DNA of 64,000 bases, taken from the NCBI GenBank assembly GCA_037176885.1, contig JAWWNJ010000032.1:62001-126000 (forward strand), in the 5' to 3' direction. This stretch comes from Favolaschia claudopus. Its lineage: Eukaryota; Basidiomycota; Agaricomycetes; Agaricales; Mycenaceae. The notes under the pieces were generated by a model. It did no database searches, was not told the DNA's origin, and worked only from the letters and a program-made list of their open reading frames with translations. Of this stretch, positions 43,943 to 55,548 are shown one piece after another. A program made the position numbers and the translations under genes. How positions within the stretch are numbered: the stretch's first letter is position 1; each line of letters begins with the position of its first letter.

Positions 43943-46900
43943 TCACATGGCGAAACCCTGATGATAAATAGTGCTTGTCGGTGACGAAGGTGCGTCCTAT
44001 GATGATATAAATTCAATTGATATGCACCACACAAGAGAAGCAAGAAGGAACGCACATCATTGCGAGAAAGCGTTGAAGAGGTGGTCGACATGCGGAGATG
44101 CTTTGGGATCTCGGGCATTTCCGACAATCGCGTCTTGGACTTGGGGTCCATAAACGGATTTACCGGGTCCTCGAAGGGATTGGCTGATGCCGTCGGAGCC
44201 AAAACTGCAGCCCAGGCAGGGTTTTGTCCGAGCGATTGCGCAAAGGAGGCGGAGTCGAAGGCCATGGAGCTGGTAGGGGGGTCGACATCGAGGACATAAG
44301 ACAAGGGCTTGTTTGCGGTGACAGGAGCGCCCTCGAGAGCAGCCAGATCTCTCTCGTCGATGCTTGGTACGGGCTTCCGCACGCTCGATATAGATGATTT
44401 GGAGGAGTGTGATGAAGCCTCAGTCATTTCGGCGGGAGCCACGACAATCGAGGGGATGACAGGCGGGGCAGCTGCAGCTGGCGGCATGACCATAGAGAAA
44501 ACCGGAGCCCTTGAGTGGCTCGACATGTTCCGCTCAACATCTCGTAACGGAGAGTCGGGGCGGGAGCTCAGATACAAAGCCTGGTTGCGTCGGCGTTTAC
44601 GGAGGAAAAGGCCAAGCAAGATCAAACCAATCAAGAGGACAAGACCGCCGACAATACCACCAGCCATAGTCGCAGTTTTGCTGGATGAGGCAGACCTAAA
44701 GAATATCAATGGATGCATTGGAAAATGCATGCTTTTAGCAAACTCACTTCGCGGACTGTGGAGATGTTTTGGTGTTGGTTGCAACCGGCACCAAAGAAAA
44801 ACCAGTCGAGGTAATGGTGACCGGGACAGTGGTGGGTTGACCGCCGGCAGCAATCGACTCTGATAAGCTAGTCGTCACGAAGGTGGCGGCGCTTGAACTG
44901 AAGACGGTGCTGAGTTCTTCAGGTGCAGTTCTGGAATCACCCCGAGTTCAGCATACGACTATTTGAACAACTTGATGCAAGGCTTACGTCGAGGGGTTCG
45001 AATCAGCCGGGGGGCCGATCTTTGGGGCCTGTTGTGGACCACCCCCATTCACTATCGGTCTGGAGGATAGAATATGTTATGAATAGGACGCGACAGTTGA
45101 CTGAACGTACGAATTGTCAGCTAAAGGCTGAGCAGGAGCAGAATTTAAGCCCGATTGACCACCAACAGCGGGGGGATTGGTGACTGGGGGATCAGCCGCT
45201 CCACCCTGAGCATTACCAGCACCCTGGTTGGAAATGGCGGATGTGGCGGAACCGTCGGCAGTGCTCGCTGCGTTCCCTGTGCCATTGCCTTGATCGCCAG
45301 CTGCACCTTGACCTTGACCTTGGTCGGTCTGGCCGGTAGGTGGAGCGTTTCCGTTGGTGTCATTACCTCCGGACGCGTTCCCTCCTTGTCCCTTGCCTCC
45401 AGCTCCACCATTTCCCTGTCCCTTGCCACCTGAGCATCGCATCGTTGAGTTCATGAGCAATAAACAAACAAGAGAATGAGCCGACCTTTGGGAGTCTCAG
45501 TCGGGTTACCAGGCTGAGTAGCGCTCGGGGTATTCTTGTCGCCGCCACCCAGGATTCCAGTGACCACGGAGCCAGCATCGGAAAGGATAGAGGAAATAGG
45601 CAAGATTGATTCGATGGGTGGGATGGGCAATAGAGGACCGCCTCCACCTTTACCACCATTGCCTTTATCATCACCACCTTTATCACCACCAGAGCCTTTA
45701 CCGTCACCGCCTGATCCTTTGTCGTCGTTGTTGCCGTTTCCGGGAGGAGTGGGCTTGTCCGTGATGGTCGGTGGGTTGAAGTTCGTGGTTTTCGTTTCCT
45801 CGGCCCCCTTCCCACCACCTAGCCCATCTCCAACAGCAGAAGTTACATCGCCTACAGCAGAAGTAACATCGCCTACAACAGAAGTAACGGCGCCGACAGC
45901 GTCACCCACTGCAGAAGTGACACCCCCGACGACGTTGCCCACTGCAGAAGTGACACCGCCGACGACATCACTGAGCAGATTTGCAAGCCCGCCGCCATTT
46001 CCAGCCTGAGTCGCAGTGGCGGGAGCGGGGGACGAAGTAATAGTCGGATCAGCCTGGTCATCGCCTTTGTCGTTTCCATTTCCTCCCTTGAAGATACCTC
46101 CCAGCCCACCAGGAAGGTCGCCGAGACCGAGAAGTCCGCTTTTGTTTCCACCCTTGCCGGTAGATGTTGCAGCGTTTGACGTGACAGTCGGTGAGACGCC
46201 ACTGGTGGCGGGACTGGCTGGGGTAGCTGGACTAGCACCTGCAGCGGGGGGGACGGACGCGGAATCTGATGCTACACACAGAGTTGAGTTATTCTGAATA
46301 GAATAAAAATTCGGCTTACAATTTGACGCCGGACTCTTGTCATCAGAGGGCTTGCCCTTCGAAGGTTCACCGCCGGATGGCTTGCTATCGTCTTTCGAAC
46401 TCGACTCGCCAGCGGTGGCCGAGTTCGAAGGGGAGGGGGCCGGAGCAGAGCTGTCGCCCTTGCTCTTGCTCTTGTCGTCCGCAGGGCTTGCTGACTTGGC
46501 AGGCGATGCGTCCTCACTCACTGCTGCGTCGTTCAAACGTTTCTCCTTTTTCTTCATGGTCAGAGGGAAACCCAGAGCAACATACGGTTTCACGTTATTA
46601 TAGCACTCACAGTTGATCCTGATTCCAACTCATCTGCATCTGCCTGCGTCGCGATTGACGAGGTGCCATCTAGTTGTGTACACTGAGTGAGAATCCGAAT
46701 ACCATGATGGATCCAGAATTAGTCCCACCGTCGCTCAGACCACCAGACTGAGCTGCAGTCTGCTGTACTGCATGACATTTGGATTGTCAGTGAAGATCAT
46801 TCCAAAGCCAGCTGTTGTGGCAGCCGTATACGAGGAAACCCAAGCAACTCACCAACAGCCCGCATCTCTCCGACATTAGAAGAAGAAAAGAATGAATGAA

Positions 46901-47128
46901 ATGAAGAAAGGGCAGGCGCTGGTCCTCGCGCTGCCGGAGCGCCTGCTGTGCCATATGGTAAAAACTGATTACTCGTGTGGAAATTGGACCTACCGTGATC
47001 TGAAGAAGGTCGCAAAAGGCGACGGCCAAGTGCAGGCATAACGAATGAAAAATTAGAGAATGTGAAGAGAACGGGCAGAGAACATGAAGGGAGAGACCAA
47101 GAATGATCACCGGCCAGCGTTCCGCCAC
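43943..47128 (-). CDS. Single-pass membrane glycoprotein with low-complexity ectodomain (5' exons approximate)
   Basis: The C-terminal part is firm. A TM helix (GGIVGGLVLLIGLILLGLFL, followed by RKRRRN) is encoded by the exon ending at 44056. A Ser/Pro/Ala cytoplasmic tail and a last exon at 43996-43943 (DAPSSPTSTIYHQGFAM) follow. Upstream exons around 44747-46610 encode an ectodomain rich in Ser, Thr, Pro, Gly, Asn and Lys. It includes about five tandem copies of a VxxVTSAVGD unit near 45830-45970 and GGKGQGGN-like runs near 45300-45430. A KKKEKR stretch near 46545 follows a DGTSSIATQADADE block. The start is not resolved: the Met at 47128 opens a hydrophobic leader, but the first exons cannot be joined with certainty. 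The layout recalls wall-sensor proteins of the Mid2/Wsc kind; no such domain is proven. Confidence 0.58.
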
Positions 47129-47164
47129 TGTTTCGGAGGCGCGCTAAGCGATGCCTGGCGATGG

Positions 47165-47451
47165 CCGGTGCAGGCCCCCGGTCACTGACATATAGGTCTG
47201 TAACATTGAAAACCCGAATTTTGGCCTGATTTACTCTATTTTTCGGCACTGATGGCGCTCTGGCGGCTTCAAAAACCACCATTTTTTTCTGAAAATGCGC
47301 GCAAACGCTTAGTTTAGAGGAGCTGCATCGCCCTATCTAGTCAAAACCTCCGTCAGATGGCTGGTTCGCGAAATAGACCTCTCAAATTGGACGTTGTTTT
47401 ACTCTATGGATGTTACAGACCTATATGTCAGTGACCGGGGGCCTGCCGGTG
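47165..47451. mobile_element. Second MITE, 275 bp with 37-bp inverted ends
   Basis: The left end CAGGCCCCCGGTCACTGACA at 47171 and its continuation to about 47206 is repeated in inverted orientation and ends at 47445, with about 36 matching bases. The 6-bp CCGGTG flanks the element directly on both sides (47165-47170 and 47446-47451). The interior of about 200 bp has no open frame of note. The element begins about 40 bp upstream of the presumed start of the glycoprotein gene. Its ends share nothing obvious with the element at 12.5 kb, so it is another family. Confidence 0.75.
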
Positions 47452-47821
47452 CCATTAACGGGCGAGTCCGTTGATAGAGCGTTTCATCGCCGTTTCTCGC
47501 GCAAAGGACATATAGCAGCTGATTGCCAGATTTTGATGTAGCACAGAGATGACATTGATACTTGAGAACGAAGAGCAGGAGATATATAACTCGTTGTTCT
47601 TATTCCCAGAACTAAGAGGTTGAGAGCCATGAGCACGATCAGCGTCGTGGATGGCGTCGAGGTCAAGGTCAAAAGGTGCGCGTGCTGTGCACATGCCTAA
47701 AATTCTATTCAGAATCTATATCGAATTGGAAGGTTCCTAATAGAAGGCCCAACCTGGCTTGTACTTTTACCTCTCGCTCCCGGCGCTCTCTCTCTTCCTT
47801 CTCGTTCACCACGACAAGGCC
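47452..47821. other. 5' region of the G-alpha gene
   Basis: This region of about 370 bp lies between the MITE and the G-alpha start. Pyrimidine-rich leader sequence (CTCTCGCTCCCGGCGCTCTC and similar) precedes the ATG, as is common in basidiomycete promoters. No other feature is seen. Confidence 0.45.
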
Positions 47822-50251
47822 ATGGCAAACGGCAAGCAGCCTCTGCCTCTCCACGTCCCCCGTCGCAGGTCTCTTTCCGACCCGCTTGCCGTTGTCCTCC
47901 TCCCTCCCCCGAACGAGACCTCCGATGAGCGTGAATCTCGTCTCAAGGCCGCCACAGACGCAAAAACAGTCTCCGACGGCATTGACGAGATGATCAGGCA
48001 TGAGCGCAATCGCCGCAAAAAGTCGCGCGCAGAGGTCCAGGTTCTCTTGCTTGGCCAGTGAGTCTCTCCGCCGTACAGCCATTCTACAGCGCCCATCTCC
48101 GTAATTCAGGTCGGAATCGGGCAAGAGCACATGTCTCAAGCGTGAGTACGCTTCTCTCTCTTTCTTCCGTCGCGGCGGGCGGGCTCGTATTGCTTCCGTT
48201 ATTCGAACATTGCAATGGAATGTCCTTTTGCCGAGGTACCCTTATCCGCGCCCAATTAGGCAGGGTGCGACGCCTTGTCCGGGCCTTTATATCGGAGGAA
48301 CCCGTGCTTTGGCACCGCGTTAACATAAGAACTCTCTTCACAGAATTCCAGCTGTTGCACAATACAGCGGCCTTTCACGCGGAGCGCATCGCTTGGCGCG
48401 CAGTAATTTATCTCAATCTCGTTCGATCCGTACGAAGGTTCAATTCTGCCTTTCCTGCTCGCCAGAATCCCAGCCCTGAAGCGAAATTTACTTGCAGAAT
48501 TCTGGACGCACTTCAATCCGAACCAGAACCCGAGGTCGAAGAACACGACGATGCAGATCTCGCGTTTTCCTTCGAACCCGCTTCACTCGTTATCTCTTCC
48601 AGCGGCCGGCCCCCGTCTGCGATATCCGGAACAAAGGTTCCCAACTACGAAGGCTACCGCCGCCGATTACAACCTTTAATGCAATTGGAGGACCGCTTAA
48701 TTCGCCTTCTTTCTTCTCCAGACGAAGACGAAGCCACTCATTTCGGTCCTTGGGAGCATACTCCTCACCACCCGTACACGATGTATACTAATCAAAGCCA
48801 ACAAGGCCGACCCACTCCTACAATATTAATTCCCCCAACACGGCCTTCTTCAAACCCCTCTCCCTTGAACGGCTCTTCCTCTAATTCAACCTCGTCGCCC
48901 ACAAGCAGTATTGGTAGCAGCAAAACCAAGGAAGTTGCCGTCCACACTTCAACGAATTGGAAGAAAGCATTCTCCCTCGGCGGCAGCAGATCTAAAAGTC
49001 CCAAGAGCCCGAATTCTGGTGAAATCGAAGGCTGGTGGGAGGACCCAGAAGATCCAGTGCACACTCTACATGCATGCGCGCCTCACATCCAGGAAATGTG
49101 GCGCGACAAAAATGTCAGACAACGTCTTCGAGAAAAACGTATACGGCTCGAGGAGAGCAGTGGGTTGTAAGCTGTCCTCCGCCTTCACTTCTATTTCAGT
49201 GCTTGACAGTTCTTTTTTTCCAAGTTATCTCGACGAAATTCCTCGGATCACGGCCAAAAAATATATTCCTACTGATGGTGGGTTTCTGGGTATTGTGTTC
49301 ATGCATACACGGCGACTCAACCACGGCGTTTCTTTTGCCAGCGGACGTGCTTAAAGCCCGACTGAAAACTATGGGGGTTGTTGAACACACCTTCTCCATT
49401 TCCTCGGGGACCAACCGAGGTGTTCAGTGGAAAATATACGACGTCGGTGGTGCTAGAAACCAACGACAAGCATGGGCACCCTATTTCGATGACAGTGAGT
49501 CACTCAGATGCCTAACTGCAGGCACACGGTGAGCTCAATGAATTTTCTTTCAGTTAACGCCATCATTTTTCTGGCGCCCATCTCTGCATTCGACCAAGTT
49601 TTGGCAGAGGTCAGTCACACGCGCACGTTTGCCTAAAATAAATCCAACTAATCATTATGCACCCCAGGATCCTGCTGTAAACCGAGTTGAAGACTCGTTA
49701 CAGCTGTGGCAGGCGGTGGTCTCCAATAAGCTACTAGCCAAGGTCAACATTGTGTTATTTCTGAACAAATGTGATCTGCTCCAGGTGAGTACACGTCCTG
49801 TCGGAGCTCCTCTCCTGATCCAATTGGAACAGGCCAAGTTGGACGCAGGTGTCCGACTGAATCACTACATGATCTCGTATAGTGACCGCTCTAACGATTA
49901 TGACTCTGTTTCGAAATGTAAGCGTCCCATGCTCCGGATGAATATCCTTCCCTCTGACCGCGTTCATGACCAGATTTCCGAAACAAATTCGCCGCTTTGC
50001 ACCATGCTGCCACGCCCAACAAGGACCGCGAGCTCTACAGTGCGTTATCACTGATGCGACTGTGTCCCGCCTCTGATTCCTTCCCGTCAGTCCATCTCAC
50101 AGCCGTCACTGACACACGACGTACTGCAACGATCATTTCCAACGGTGAGCCGTACTTGCAACTCCTTGTTCACTCGCTCAGACTGAACTGTAATTCGACA
50201 GTCCGTGATATCATCATCAAGAGCAACCTGAAGACTATGAAGCTGGTATGA
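47822..50251 (+). CDS. Atypical heterotrimeric G-protein alpha subunit with a long insertion
   Basis: The exons are 47822-48057, 48110-48141, 48344-49166, 49225-49277, 49342-49494, 49554-49609, 49668-49784, 49833-49917, 49974-50039, 50091-50144 and 50202-50251, giving 574 residues against about 355 normally. The P loop LLLGQSESGKST (residues 75-86), switch I VLKARLKTMG with the Arg kept (388), NKCD and the TAVTDT (TCAT-like) box are present. Switch II reads DVGGAR where nearly all G-alphas have DVGGQR, so the catalytic Gln is Ala (419). A Ser/Pro-rich insertion of about 200 residues sits in the helical domain region. The N-terminus is MANG, not MG, so myristoylation is unlikely. Intron 2 is 202 bp, long for this window. 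Confidence 0.92.
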
Positions 50252-50908
50252 TGCCAGCCATCGATCTATCATATCTTCCGGGCGATGCTCCCCGCCAACG
50301 TCCTTCTCATCCACTGCATCTACCCAACAAGTACACCAAACACTCACGTCCATCCCCTCCTTTCGTTGGTTTATTCTGTCTATTCGACCAAGTTCAAACA
50401 AATACTGTATTTTTCCCATCATGTTTGATTTGCCATGCATTTATACGTACATCCTTGTTTTCGTATTACCACTCCTAGTTTCGTTTCGTCCCCTCGCTGT
50501 TTCCACTACCCATTCGTGATCTCTCGTCCCTGCATCTATCCCTGCCCATTTGTGTGTTTGTTTTCATTCACTCGTCCATTCGCTTTCCATCGTCCCATCC
50601 GTTGCATTGCGTGCTGTATACTATACTACTACTTGATGTCCTTTTTTTTGGTCGGGGGTACACGATCTAATGTGTGTTTTTAGCATATCCACCCACATTC
50701 CATACCATACATATCCATCCCATGCGCACAGTGCCGAGAAACTTAATTACGATTCCTTACGATAGAAGAGACGATTTCAATAGTTATGAGGTCTCGGGAT
50801 TTTCTAGATGAGGAACCGCGATTTTTTTCGGTGAATTGAGGTCGGGACGCGATTGAGGTGGCGGAGATCCCGATAATTCCGTCACCTTAGGGCCGGGTTT
50901 CCCGGCAG
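50252..50908. other. 3' flank of G-alpha, pyrimidine-rich, nothing recognised
   Basis: This region of about 650 bp is very rich in C and T on the plus strand (50260-50640), with many CCAT and TTCG words. It probably includes the 3' UTR of G-alpha and the promoter of the RidA gene. No open frame with a domain and no RNA gene is visible. Confidence 0.45.
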
Positions 50909-51653
50909 ATGCTTCGGATACACACCGCTGCAAGATTTCTCTCTTCGAGCGTTCGGGCTGCACATTCAACGACTAGACGCCCTCTCATCCTTACAGCACA
51001 CAAGAAAATGTCCACTATAAGCATCGTATCGACCCCGAGTACGTCTCATTCACACCCCGTTTTTGTGCTCTGGAATCTATTCGCCATCTGTAGAGGCACC
51101 AAGCGCCGTTGGGCCTTACTCACAGGTTAGATGAACCTCCCGAGTTCCTTTGAACGAGTTCTGAGTCCTGCGTTCCAGGCTATCAAGCTCGGCGATTTAC
51201 TCTTCTGCTCTGGCTGCATCCCCCTCGATCCAGCCACGATGGAGGTCGTAGGCGGAGGCATTGAACCACAGACAGAACAGGCAATGAAGAACCTTCAGAG
51301 TGTACTCGAAGCGGGCGGGTCTGAACTAGGTAAGGTTGTGAAGACCACGGTACGTCTGAGCAAGCATGTTGAATATATTCATTCGAACTCATGTGCGCTT
51401 TCCTTCATTCCCTTCTGCTCAATCATGTCTCGTTTTGGCACTTTAGGTATTCCTCAAATCTATGAATGACTTCGGTGTCGTGAACGGCATCTACGCGCGC
51501 GTATTTGGTGATCATAAGCCGGCACGATCGTGTGTGGAGGTCGCGCGTCTGCCAAAGGATGTGCTCTTCGAGATTGAATGCATCGCAAGGTGTGTGGCAG
51601 TATCACAGAGCAGACTTTGATAATTTTTCATTCTCGCGAGCAGCTTGAAGTAA
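50909..51653 (+). CDS. MMF1: RidA/YjgF-family enamine/imine deaminase, mitochondrial form
   Basis: The exons are 50909-51038, 51094-51125, 51179-51349, 51447-51589 and 51644-51653, giving 161 residues. The N-terminus ([19 protein letters not shown]) is a mitochondrial presequence; an internal Met ([10 protein letters not shown]) could start a cytosolic form. The RidA lines are complete: [58 protein letters not shown] and [22 protein letters not shown], with the substrate-contacting Arg. RidA hydrolyses reactive 2-aminoacrylate and related enamines. The last coding exon is 10 nt. The intron 51350-51446 (97 bp) is about twice the usual length. Confidence 0.93.
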
Positions 51654-51722
51654 TGAAGCGATTGAAAAGTCGAGACGCGTCAAGCTGTGGATATCTCAGA
51701 ATCGCTTTAAACCTGCATTTAT

Positions 51723-52762
51723 TCACATGAGCTCGATGACACTCTTCAAATTTGTTTCGTCTAAAATCTCAAAGCCTTTTGCCGATGTAACCTGTACTAC
51801 TTTTAGATAGAGAAACCTTGCCAAACGGAATTGAACAAACCTGAGCAACCTGAACGTTGTGTTGATCCAGTTTCTCCTCCATGACCTGCTTCAGAACCCG
51901 TAGAGTCAATATGTGTGCTTCTTGAAGAGTCATTTGCTACCGAAATTTAGTCGCAACGCCCGCGCATAGAAAAATGGAACAGACCTTATGCCATTTATCC
52001 TGCAATTCGCTCTGTGCTGCTTCCGACCCAGACCCAATAGCTTTCGCGTCGTATCGCATACTTGTGCCGGACGGATCGGTGTGGTATCTGCCAAAAGAAT
52101 TCCCATATGTGAATCCCGCATCCATTGTTTGCAATATTGAACGCACAGTTGCGGTCCAAGCTCGTCAATGCCTGCTATCAACAGCGCAACACCAAAAGGT
52201 CGACTCATCATGGCCTCCTCATCGTGCACACTCTCGCCGAAACGCAGGGCAAGGTCGCATACGGCTTGCGCTACACTTTCGACCTTGATCTTTTCGTCGT
52301 AGGTGAAGGAGTGGTTTTGGGCGGTGACGCGGGCGTGGTCGATCATGGTGCGGGCGTCGGCGGTGAGGCCGGACATGGCGCAGCCGAGGTGGCCGTCAAT
52401 CTCCATGATCTTTTCGATGGAGCTGGACTCGAGGAGAGGTGAATGGACGCGCTTTTCTACGGCAAGGACTACACCATGCGGTGTCCTGATTCCGACGGTG
52501 GTCGAGCCAAGCTGGCCATTCAAATGAGAGAAAAGCCCGAGATGTTGGAAGATGCACAGACTTTGATTGCTTCCATAGCATATTCGACTGAGGTTCCGCA
52601 TGAGTACCTGTAGAAATCATGGTAAACAGTGACTGACCTTGGAACAGACGTCCCTCGGGAGAAAAGGTGTTAACACCTCGATCTTGGAGGGCAGTATAAG
52701 ACAGTGAAAGCGGTTATGGCGCGGAAATATACGGTACCATACTCTGAACGCGTCAAGAACAT
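51723..52762 (-). CDS. PUP2: 20S proteasome subunit alpha-5
   Basis: The exons, in transcript order, are 52762-52738, 52682-52638, 52587-52562, 52511-52147, 52087-51985, 51936-51841 and 51791-51723, giving 242 residues with all phases closing. The alpha-ring signature is [20 protein letters not shown], then [12 protein letters not shown]. Alpha-5-specific lines include [38 protein letters not shown] and [10 protein letters not shown]. As an alpha subunit it forms the gated outer ring and is not catalytic. It converges on the RidA gene (70 bp) and is divergent from the IMPase gene (80 bp). Confidence 0.96.
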
Positions 52763-52842
52763 GGTGGGCAGAAAGGAAACTCAATGAACGCGCGTTCGAA
52801 AGTCGTGGGAACGAATCTAATCTAATCTCGTTTGAAACCGCC
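52763..52842. promoter_or_regulatory. Short bidirectional promoter, PUP2/IMPase
   Basis: There are 80 bp between two divergent start codons. The segment must contain both leaders. I see no TATA box and no PACE-type proteasome element that I could name with confidence. Confidence 0.5.
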
Positions 52843-54222
52843 ATGTCAGAACTCGATCTCGAAAACATCTTGCAGTTCACAGTGGCCCTGGCTCGGTCTG
52901 CTGGAGATCTCATTTTGGAAGGATCTGAAGCAATCCGCTCGGCTACAGCAGCAAAGGACGTGAATGAGAAGAAGAATTCCGTCGATCTTGTCACTGAGTA
53001 CGATGTTCGAGTTGAAGAGCTTGTCAAGAAAGAAATCGCTACAAAGTACCCGAATTTCCAGTTGTAAGCAGATCGGTCTCTTGCGGGTCACTATTCAAGG
53101 CTAGCTGCTCAGTATCGGAGAAGAATCGTACTCCGCAGGCTCGCGTTCTCCACTAACTGATGAACCGACATTTTGCGTCGATCCAATAGGTGTGTTCAAC
53201 TTTGCTCTTAACTAGGTAAACTCGTCGGACTTCTGGGAACAGATGGAACTACGAACTTTGTTCACGGCTTCCCCTTCGTGTGCATCTCTCTTGGTCTAAT
53301 TCACAAGCGTCGCCCTGTTCTGGTGCGAAGCGGATTCTCATTGTTCATGCACTACCCCACAGAACCACTCAAACAATGTAGGGTGTCATCTACAACCCAT
53401 TCCTCGATCACCTCGTTAGTGTAATCTACGCCGTTATTCTGTCTTACCTCACAATCTGCAGTACACGGGAATCAAAGGAAAGGGCTCCTACCTGATCAAG
53501 AACGGCGGGAAGCCTCTCAAATTGCCCCTGTCCTCTCCGCCAAAGCCACTGCCCTCGCTGTCCCAAGCTTTGATAGGTTTGCTCTCATCATTTTCTTCAC
53601 ACAAAAATGCACCAACCATTTCCGCCAGCTGTGGAATGGGGCTCCGACCGCATCGAGAAGACCATCACTTCCAAATCGTCTTCGTTCGGGAAGCTTGCAG
53701 GCAACCCAGAGCAAGGTGTTCTAGGCGGTAAAATGGCACATTCACTTCGCTCAATGGGCTCTGCTGCCCTCAATTTTGCGATGGTTGCGCAAGGAGGCCT
53801 CGACCTCTATTGGTGCCTACTTTTCCCTTGTGGTCTTATGCAACTTTTGATTTGAAATAGGGAAGTCGGATGCTGGCCATGGTAAATTCTGAGTTGGCCC
53901 CTTGTCAATTTGGCGTTTGAACTTGCCCAGGGACGTTTGTGCCGGCGTCGTCATTGCTGAAGAGGCTGGTGGCATTGTAACGGGCTCTCATGAAGTCTTC
54001 GCTGCCACATCCTCCGGTCCTCGATTCGGGGACGTTACCGAAGAGATCTTGACTGGAAGGAAATATATTGTTGTGAGGGCAATTGGAGAGACCGAGGCAA
54101 GCAGTCTGTATTATTTCTGGACTGATACTCAATTCTATTCACAGGGTGAGACGACACGCGAAGCACAAAAGAGAATCATAGACGAGTTTTATTCGACCGT
54201 GGCAGACGTAGATGCGAATTAA
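52843..54222 (+). CDS. Inositol-monophosphatase-family enzyme
   Basis: The exons are 52843-53063, 53113-53189, 53243-53322, 53382-53414, 53462-53576, 53629-53812, 53861-53881, 53931-54096 and 54145-54222, giving 324 residues. The Li-sensitive phosphatase metal sites are intact: DLVTEYD, GEES, DPIDGTTNF and W-WDVCAG. Inositol monophosphatase itself or a QutG-like relative fits equally; length and C-terminus do not decide. The stretch 54097-54144 (48 bp, 16 codons) begins GCAAGC and ends TTCACAG. Removing it as a GC-AG intron gives the family spacing, but reading through is also possible. Confidence 0.92.
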
Positions 54223-54388
54223 AAAAGAACGCCAATCAGCTGGAGTCAGATGAGAAGGAAGAAAAGATACAATTTAGAAGGAGCTAATACATAGAGTTGC
54301 AAAGAATTGTATTATGTACTGTATCTCGATGAATGGTTGTAAGTATCGTTTTATAAAGCAAGTCCCTTATCTGGCCAGTTATACAACT

Positions 54389-55476
54389 TCAAACACCCGT
54401 CGTCGATCGCTGCGTACCGAGATCTGTCAGGCCAATTTCTTCCGAACCATTAATCAGCGCGGACGATTCTTCTTCCTCCAGACCGTCCCGCAACCGGGGA
54501 GGCGTATTTCGTGAACCGAAGCGGCTCATTAGGACATCGGAGACGATGACGACGGAGAGAACGCCCATGATACACCAAAAGGCAATCTTCCAATCGTCCT
54601 GGGTCTCTCCCACTGAAAACGCTGCAAGATCGAGGAGCAAAAAGATTCCAAGCGTGGGGTCGGGTCCTGATGCGAATGCCTGCGAGAATTCAAAGTTATA
54701 TTCAATCCTTAGACGATTTGAATTGCAACACCCACCAATAAAAGCACGAGAACTCCGCAGTGGGCTTGCTGTTGAACAGCGGGGCGGAATGGCTGAAGCA
54801 TACCAATGTTAGATACATCATAAAGTATTTCTTACTGGAAAAACATACGCCGATATCCAATACCGCCCATACTCTGAGCATGTACAGGAGCGCGATGCCC
54901 GCACCGGTCTTGGCGACGAAGTGAGTAAGCTTGTTAGCTTGTGTCCACGAATATCTTCCAGAGGGATTGATGACGAAGAAGACGAAATAAAGATGACATG
55001 CAGTGTTGAGAGCCATGAATATCTGAGAGACGGCGAAGTGTGCGAAATGCCAGGAAAGTAGTGAGCCCACTAGTTTGGTTAGATGTCATAAGTTGTTTGA
55101 GCGTCCCAGTGAACCAAGAAAGGTGCTCACCGAGAAACAGATTGCCCATCGCGTACAGGGGCACGTAGGCCATCTGAGTCGGCTCGCCAGTGTTTGGAGA
55201 TTCTCTTTCTACTTCGTCGCCCGACCACCCATCGTGATCCTCCGACGAAAGCAAAGCAGGGTTTCTTGTTTCGCGCATAGTAGGCTTGAACATCTGCACG
55301 ATCCAGTACAGCTGCAGACCCAACTGCAGCGCGACAAGAGACATAAGAATATAGGAGTTTGGTGCATATGCAGCACTGGGCGAACTGCGCTGAGCAAAGA
55401 GGACATATCCTTGAACGAGAGACGCGGAAAGAAAAGCAAAGACCACGAGAAAACGCGCACGAATCAGTCGGTTCAT
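54389..55476 (-). CDS. Polytopic membrane protein, unknown family
   Basis: The exons, in transcript order, are 55476-55131, 55069-54849, 54792-54736 and 54679-54389, giving 304 residues. About seven hydrophobic helices can be seen: FLVVFAFLSASLVQGYVLF, SYILMSLVALQLGLQLYWIV, IFMALNTACHLYFVFFV, TGAGIALLYMLRVWAVL, GVLVLLLAFA, LGIFLLLDLAAF and WCIMGVLSVVIVSDVLM. Helices 2 and 3 are joined by an acidic loop (SSEDHDGWSGDEVERE), and the tail is acidic (EEEESSALINGSEE). I do not recognise the family. Gene order gives no hint; it lies between IMPase and COG8. Confidence 0.75.
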
Positions 55477-55548
55477 CGTTGTGTGGGGTCAACTAAATTT
55501 CTTAATTAACTGCGGCTATTTATAGACGCCAAGCCTAAATTAAGAAGT

